Made by a program: the position numbers and the translations under genes. The notes beneath the pieces were generated by a model. It was not told the DNA's origin. It ran no database searches and saw only the letters and a program-made list of their open reading frames with translations. Below, one piece after another: positions 14,856-17,088 of a stretch of 17,088 nucleotides of DNA; within the stretch, counting starts at the first letter, position 1, and each line of letters starts with the position of its first letter. The stretch lies in assembly GCA_964556005.1 (NCBI GenBank), contig CAZKUR010000086.1:1-17088 (forward strand), given 5' to 3'. The DNA comes from CAZKUR01 sp964556005 (lineage in GTDB: Bacteria; Bacteroidota; Ignavibacteria; Ignavibacteriales; Ignavibacteriaceae).

Positions 14856-17060
14856 TTATTTTACTGCCGTAGTATCCTGCTGGGCAATGTGCCCGGTTTT
14901 CAATTCGTCACTCAGTCTTGTCGCTTTATACATATCCGAAATTGCTTCCATCATTCCTTGGGATGCAACAGCGACACACCTATTATTAGAAGGATCGTAA
15001 ATGAAATCACCGGGCAGGCTTTCAATATTACCATCGAACGCAAGACCGACAATTTCTGCTTTTTCATTTATTACTGCGCTGCCGGAATTTCCACCGATAA
15101 TATCGCTGGTAGAAACAAAATCCATTGGAGTATTCAGTTCAAAATCTGCAGGCGGATTCAGCCATTCTTTAGGCAGCATCCAGGGAGCTTTCTGCCCGAA
15201 TGAATAATACCTGTTATATAACCCGTAAAATGTTGTGAAAGGCGGTGCCATAGTTCCGTTGTACGGATAACCTTTCACCACGCCGTCGGAAATTCTTAAT
15301 GTGAATGTAGCATCCGGAGGAATCGAAGTCCCGTAAACATCAAACAGAGCTTTGCCTAATTCCTGAGAATATGCCTGATCTTGTGCCATCAGCTTATGCA
15401 CTTCCTTAGTTAATGAATCAGCCTTACTTTGAGTATTCGACATAAAATAAATAAATGGATCACCAGAATTTAAGATTGCATCAGGGCCTTTTTTAATTAA
15501 GTCTTTTAATTTCTCCGGTTTATTCAATACAGTGTTATCGAGCATATATTTTACCGCTGACTGTCCACTGTTTCCGCCGGTAATTTTTTGTAAGATTTTA
15601 TTATCAGGCCCTAAATATTTCTCCATTAAATCAATTTGATTTTTTAAAAGCAAATTGTTCATATCCGTATCTATATCTTCCGGGATTAAATTGTTTATCG
15701 TAGTATCCAATTCATCACCTTTATATTCTTCCGATCTTTGATCCTCGGGGAGTTTTAATTGATCTGCAAGATCAATTACATCTTGGGCTACAAAAAAGTA
15801 CTGCGAGCTTGTATAGGGATTTAATGTAAAAGCAGCGGCTTCATTTGCAATCGGTTCAATCTCTTTTCTGTTTTCCGAAATTTTATTCCACAAATCTCCA
15901 AATAAGGAATTTAAAGCGGGATCGGAATGAACTGCTTTTTTAAATTTATTCTCAAAATCTATTTTCCTTTGCATAAGGATAGGATTTCTTAATCCCTTTA
16001 ACATACCAGTAAAAGCTTTCTGAGAATTTGCAAATTCAAACAGCCTGTTTTGAAGCTTAGCTTTTCTTTCCGGGTGTTCTTTAATCATCATTGAGTAAAC
16101 ATTCACCAGGCCATTAATCGCATCGAGAATTCTGGGGTATTGATTATCCCTCATATATAAAAGCTGTGCAACTGTTTTTAACCTGTCAGTTCTTCCCGGG
16201 TTTCCAATTACAAAAACAGGTTCACCCGGCTGAACTCCTTCCGGGCTCCAATGGAAATAATGTTCGGTCTTCAAAGGCTTTCCGTCGTCACCGTAAACCC
16301 TGAAAAAATTACAATCGAGATCATATCGCGGATATGTAAAATTATCGGGGTCACCTCCGAAATATCCCATTTCAGCTTCAGGTGAAAAAACCAATCTTAC
16401 ATCATTGTATCTTTTATAGCCGTAAACGGAAAATTTTGCACCATCATAAAGAGAAACCACTTGAATTTTTAAACCGGTTTCTTTTTGCTCTCTCTCTTTA
16501 ATTCGATCAACAGCATCCTGCTCGTTTGCGATTTTTTCCTGAGCAGTTTTCCCAGAATCTATCGAAGCCTGAACTTCACTTGTTACATCTTTAATTAAAA
16601 CCAATTGATCAACATAGAGTCCCGGAACTTTTCTTTCTTCATCCAATGTTTTTGCATAAAAACCGTTATCAAAAAGATCTTCACCTTCTTTCGTTACTTT
16701 AGCTACACTCTCTCTTCCGCAGTGATGGTTAGTCATTACCAGTCCGTCTGCAGATACAAAAGAAGCGGAACAATAGTTAGCAAAACGTAATGCAGACAGT
16801 CTTGCGTTATTCAACCACTGTTGTGTCGGTTCAAAGTTGTATTCTTGTTTAAAATATTTTGTAGGAGGAAAGTCGAACGTCCACATTTTACCGGTATCAA
16901 ATTTACCAGCTTTAACCGTATCTAATTTTAACCAGCTCTCCGTTAAAATTTGCTGGCTGTTTGATTTCTGAATTTCACTTGTAGTGGAACATCCGGCAAT
17001 AAAAATTAGGATCGCGACAATAAAAAAATTTAAAGAACTTGAAAATAATTTTCGCTTCAT
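14856..17060 (-). CDS. S46-family dipeptidyl-peptidase (DPP7-type), lipoprotein
   Basis: This 734-residue serine exopeptidase removes dipeptides from the N-terminus of oligopeptides. The chymotrypsin-like triad is His113 in TNHHCG (110-115), Asp249 in the PRYDLDCNFF stretch, and Ser659 in GGNSGS (656-661). The helical cap domain characteristic of S46 lies between about 300 and 560. Specificity in Porphyromonas DPP7 and DPP11 depends on residue 673, eighteen after the catalytic Ser655: Gly in DPP7 (hydrophobic P1), Arg in DPP11 (Asp/Glu P1). Here the same offset gives Gly677 in FDGN, pointing to DPP7-like specificity. The N-terminus has a lipobox (IAGC, Cys24), so the enzyme is probably membrane-anchored on the periplasmic side. 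AAAGG precedes the ATG at 17060. It would feed dipeptides to uptake systems not seen here. Confidence 0.92.
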   Translation of the reverse strand: MKRKLFSSSLNFFIVAILIFIAGCSTTSEIQKSNSQQILTESWLKLDTVKAGKFDTGKMWTFDFPPTKYFKQEYNFEPTQQWLNNARLSALRFANYCSASFVSADGLVMTNHHCGRESVAKVTKEGEDLFDNGFYAKTLDEERKVPGLYVDQLVLIKDVTSEVQASIDSGKTAQEKIANEQDAVDRIKEREQKETGLKIQVVSLYDGAKFSVYGYKRYNDVRLVFSPEAEMGYFGGDPDNFTYPRYDLDCNFFRVYGDDGKPLKTEHYFHWSPEGVQPGEPVFVIGNPGRTDRLKTVAQLLYMRDNQYPRILDAINGLVNVYSMMIKEHPERKAKLQNRLFEFANSQKAFTGMLKGLRNPILMQRKIDFENKFKKAVHSDPALNSLFGDLWNKISENRKEIEPIANEAAAFTLNPYTSSQYFFVAQDVIDLADQLKLPEDQRSEEYKGDELDTTINNLIPEDIDTDMNNLLLKNQIDLMEKYLGPDNKILQKITGGNSGQSAVKYMLDNTVLNKPEKLKDLIKKGPDAILNSGDPFIYFMSNTQSKADSLTKEVHKLMAQDQAYSQELGKALFDVYGTSIPPDATFTLRISDGVVKGYPYNGTMAPPFTTFYGLYNRYYSFGQKAPWMLPKEWLNPPADFELNTPMDFVSTSDIIGGNSGSAVINEKAEIVGLAFDGNIESLPGDFIYDPSNNRCVAVASQGMMEAISDMYKATRLSDELKTGHIAQQDTTAVK

Positions 17061-17088
17061 TGAGTTACCTTTTATTGATTAAATTAAC

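Noticed and set aside
1..17088. Defence island, prophage, transposase, rRNA or tRNA genes
   Set aside because: No coding region shows such families, and no tRNA cloverleaf or rRNA segment was recognised in the gaps.

Overview
The window looks like a contig from a low-GC, Gram-negative member of the Bacteroidota/Ignavibacteriota group, most likely Ignavibacteria. The evidence is a type IX secretion (T9SS) C-terminal sorting domain with the motif NYPNPFNPTTT, a gldC gene, an S46 dipeptidyl-peptidase, lipoprotein signal peptides and AT-rich intergenic DNA. A run of 100 N (5906-6005) marks a scaffold join, so this is a draft assembly, probably a metagenome bin.

Layout. (1) 1-86: tail of a gene that enters from the left, possibly a BadF/BadG-type sugar kinase. 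(2) 87-547: gene-free DNA with degenerate palindromic repeats. (3) 548-6317: a tight three-gene plus-strand unit for cell-wall turnover: an AmpG-like muropeptide permease with a large periplasmic insertion, an AmiE-like serine hydrolase, and a NagZ-type GH3 beta-N-acetylglucosaminidase fused to a second serine-hydrolase-like domain. That second domain has lost its visible catalytic motifs, and the gene is broken by the N gap. (4) 6496-10706: a small PspC-domain membrane protein, a sorbosone/glucose-dehydrogenase-like beta-propeller lipoprotein, and a 945-residue T9SS cargo protein with ten Asp-box repeats, followed by a perfect 15-bp hairpin. (5) 10958-13279: cydAB, a short-Q-loop cytochrome bd quinol oxidase with a TTG-started cydA. 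(6) 14121-13302, minus strand: a cytoplasmic staphylococcal-nuclease-like protein and GldC. (7) 14226-14783: a small secreted beta-barrel-like protein. It converges on (8) 17060-14856, minus strand: an S46 dipeptidyl-peptidase lipoprotein of the DPP7 (Gly-S1) type. A strong bidirectional hairpin separates the two.

The genes fit a heterotrophic, respiring, peptide- and polymer-using surface lifestyle: outer-surface cargo moved by T9SS, periplasmic peptide and muropeptide digestion, import of muropeptides, and a high-affinity terminal oxidase. No defence system, CRISPR array, transposase, rRNA or tRNA is visible. The most interesting part is the muropeptide unit: an extracytoplasmic beta-sandwich-like insertion inside a permease, and an active/inactive pair of serine-hydrolase domains encoded side by side.
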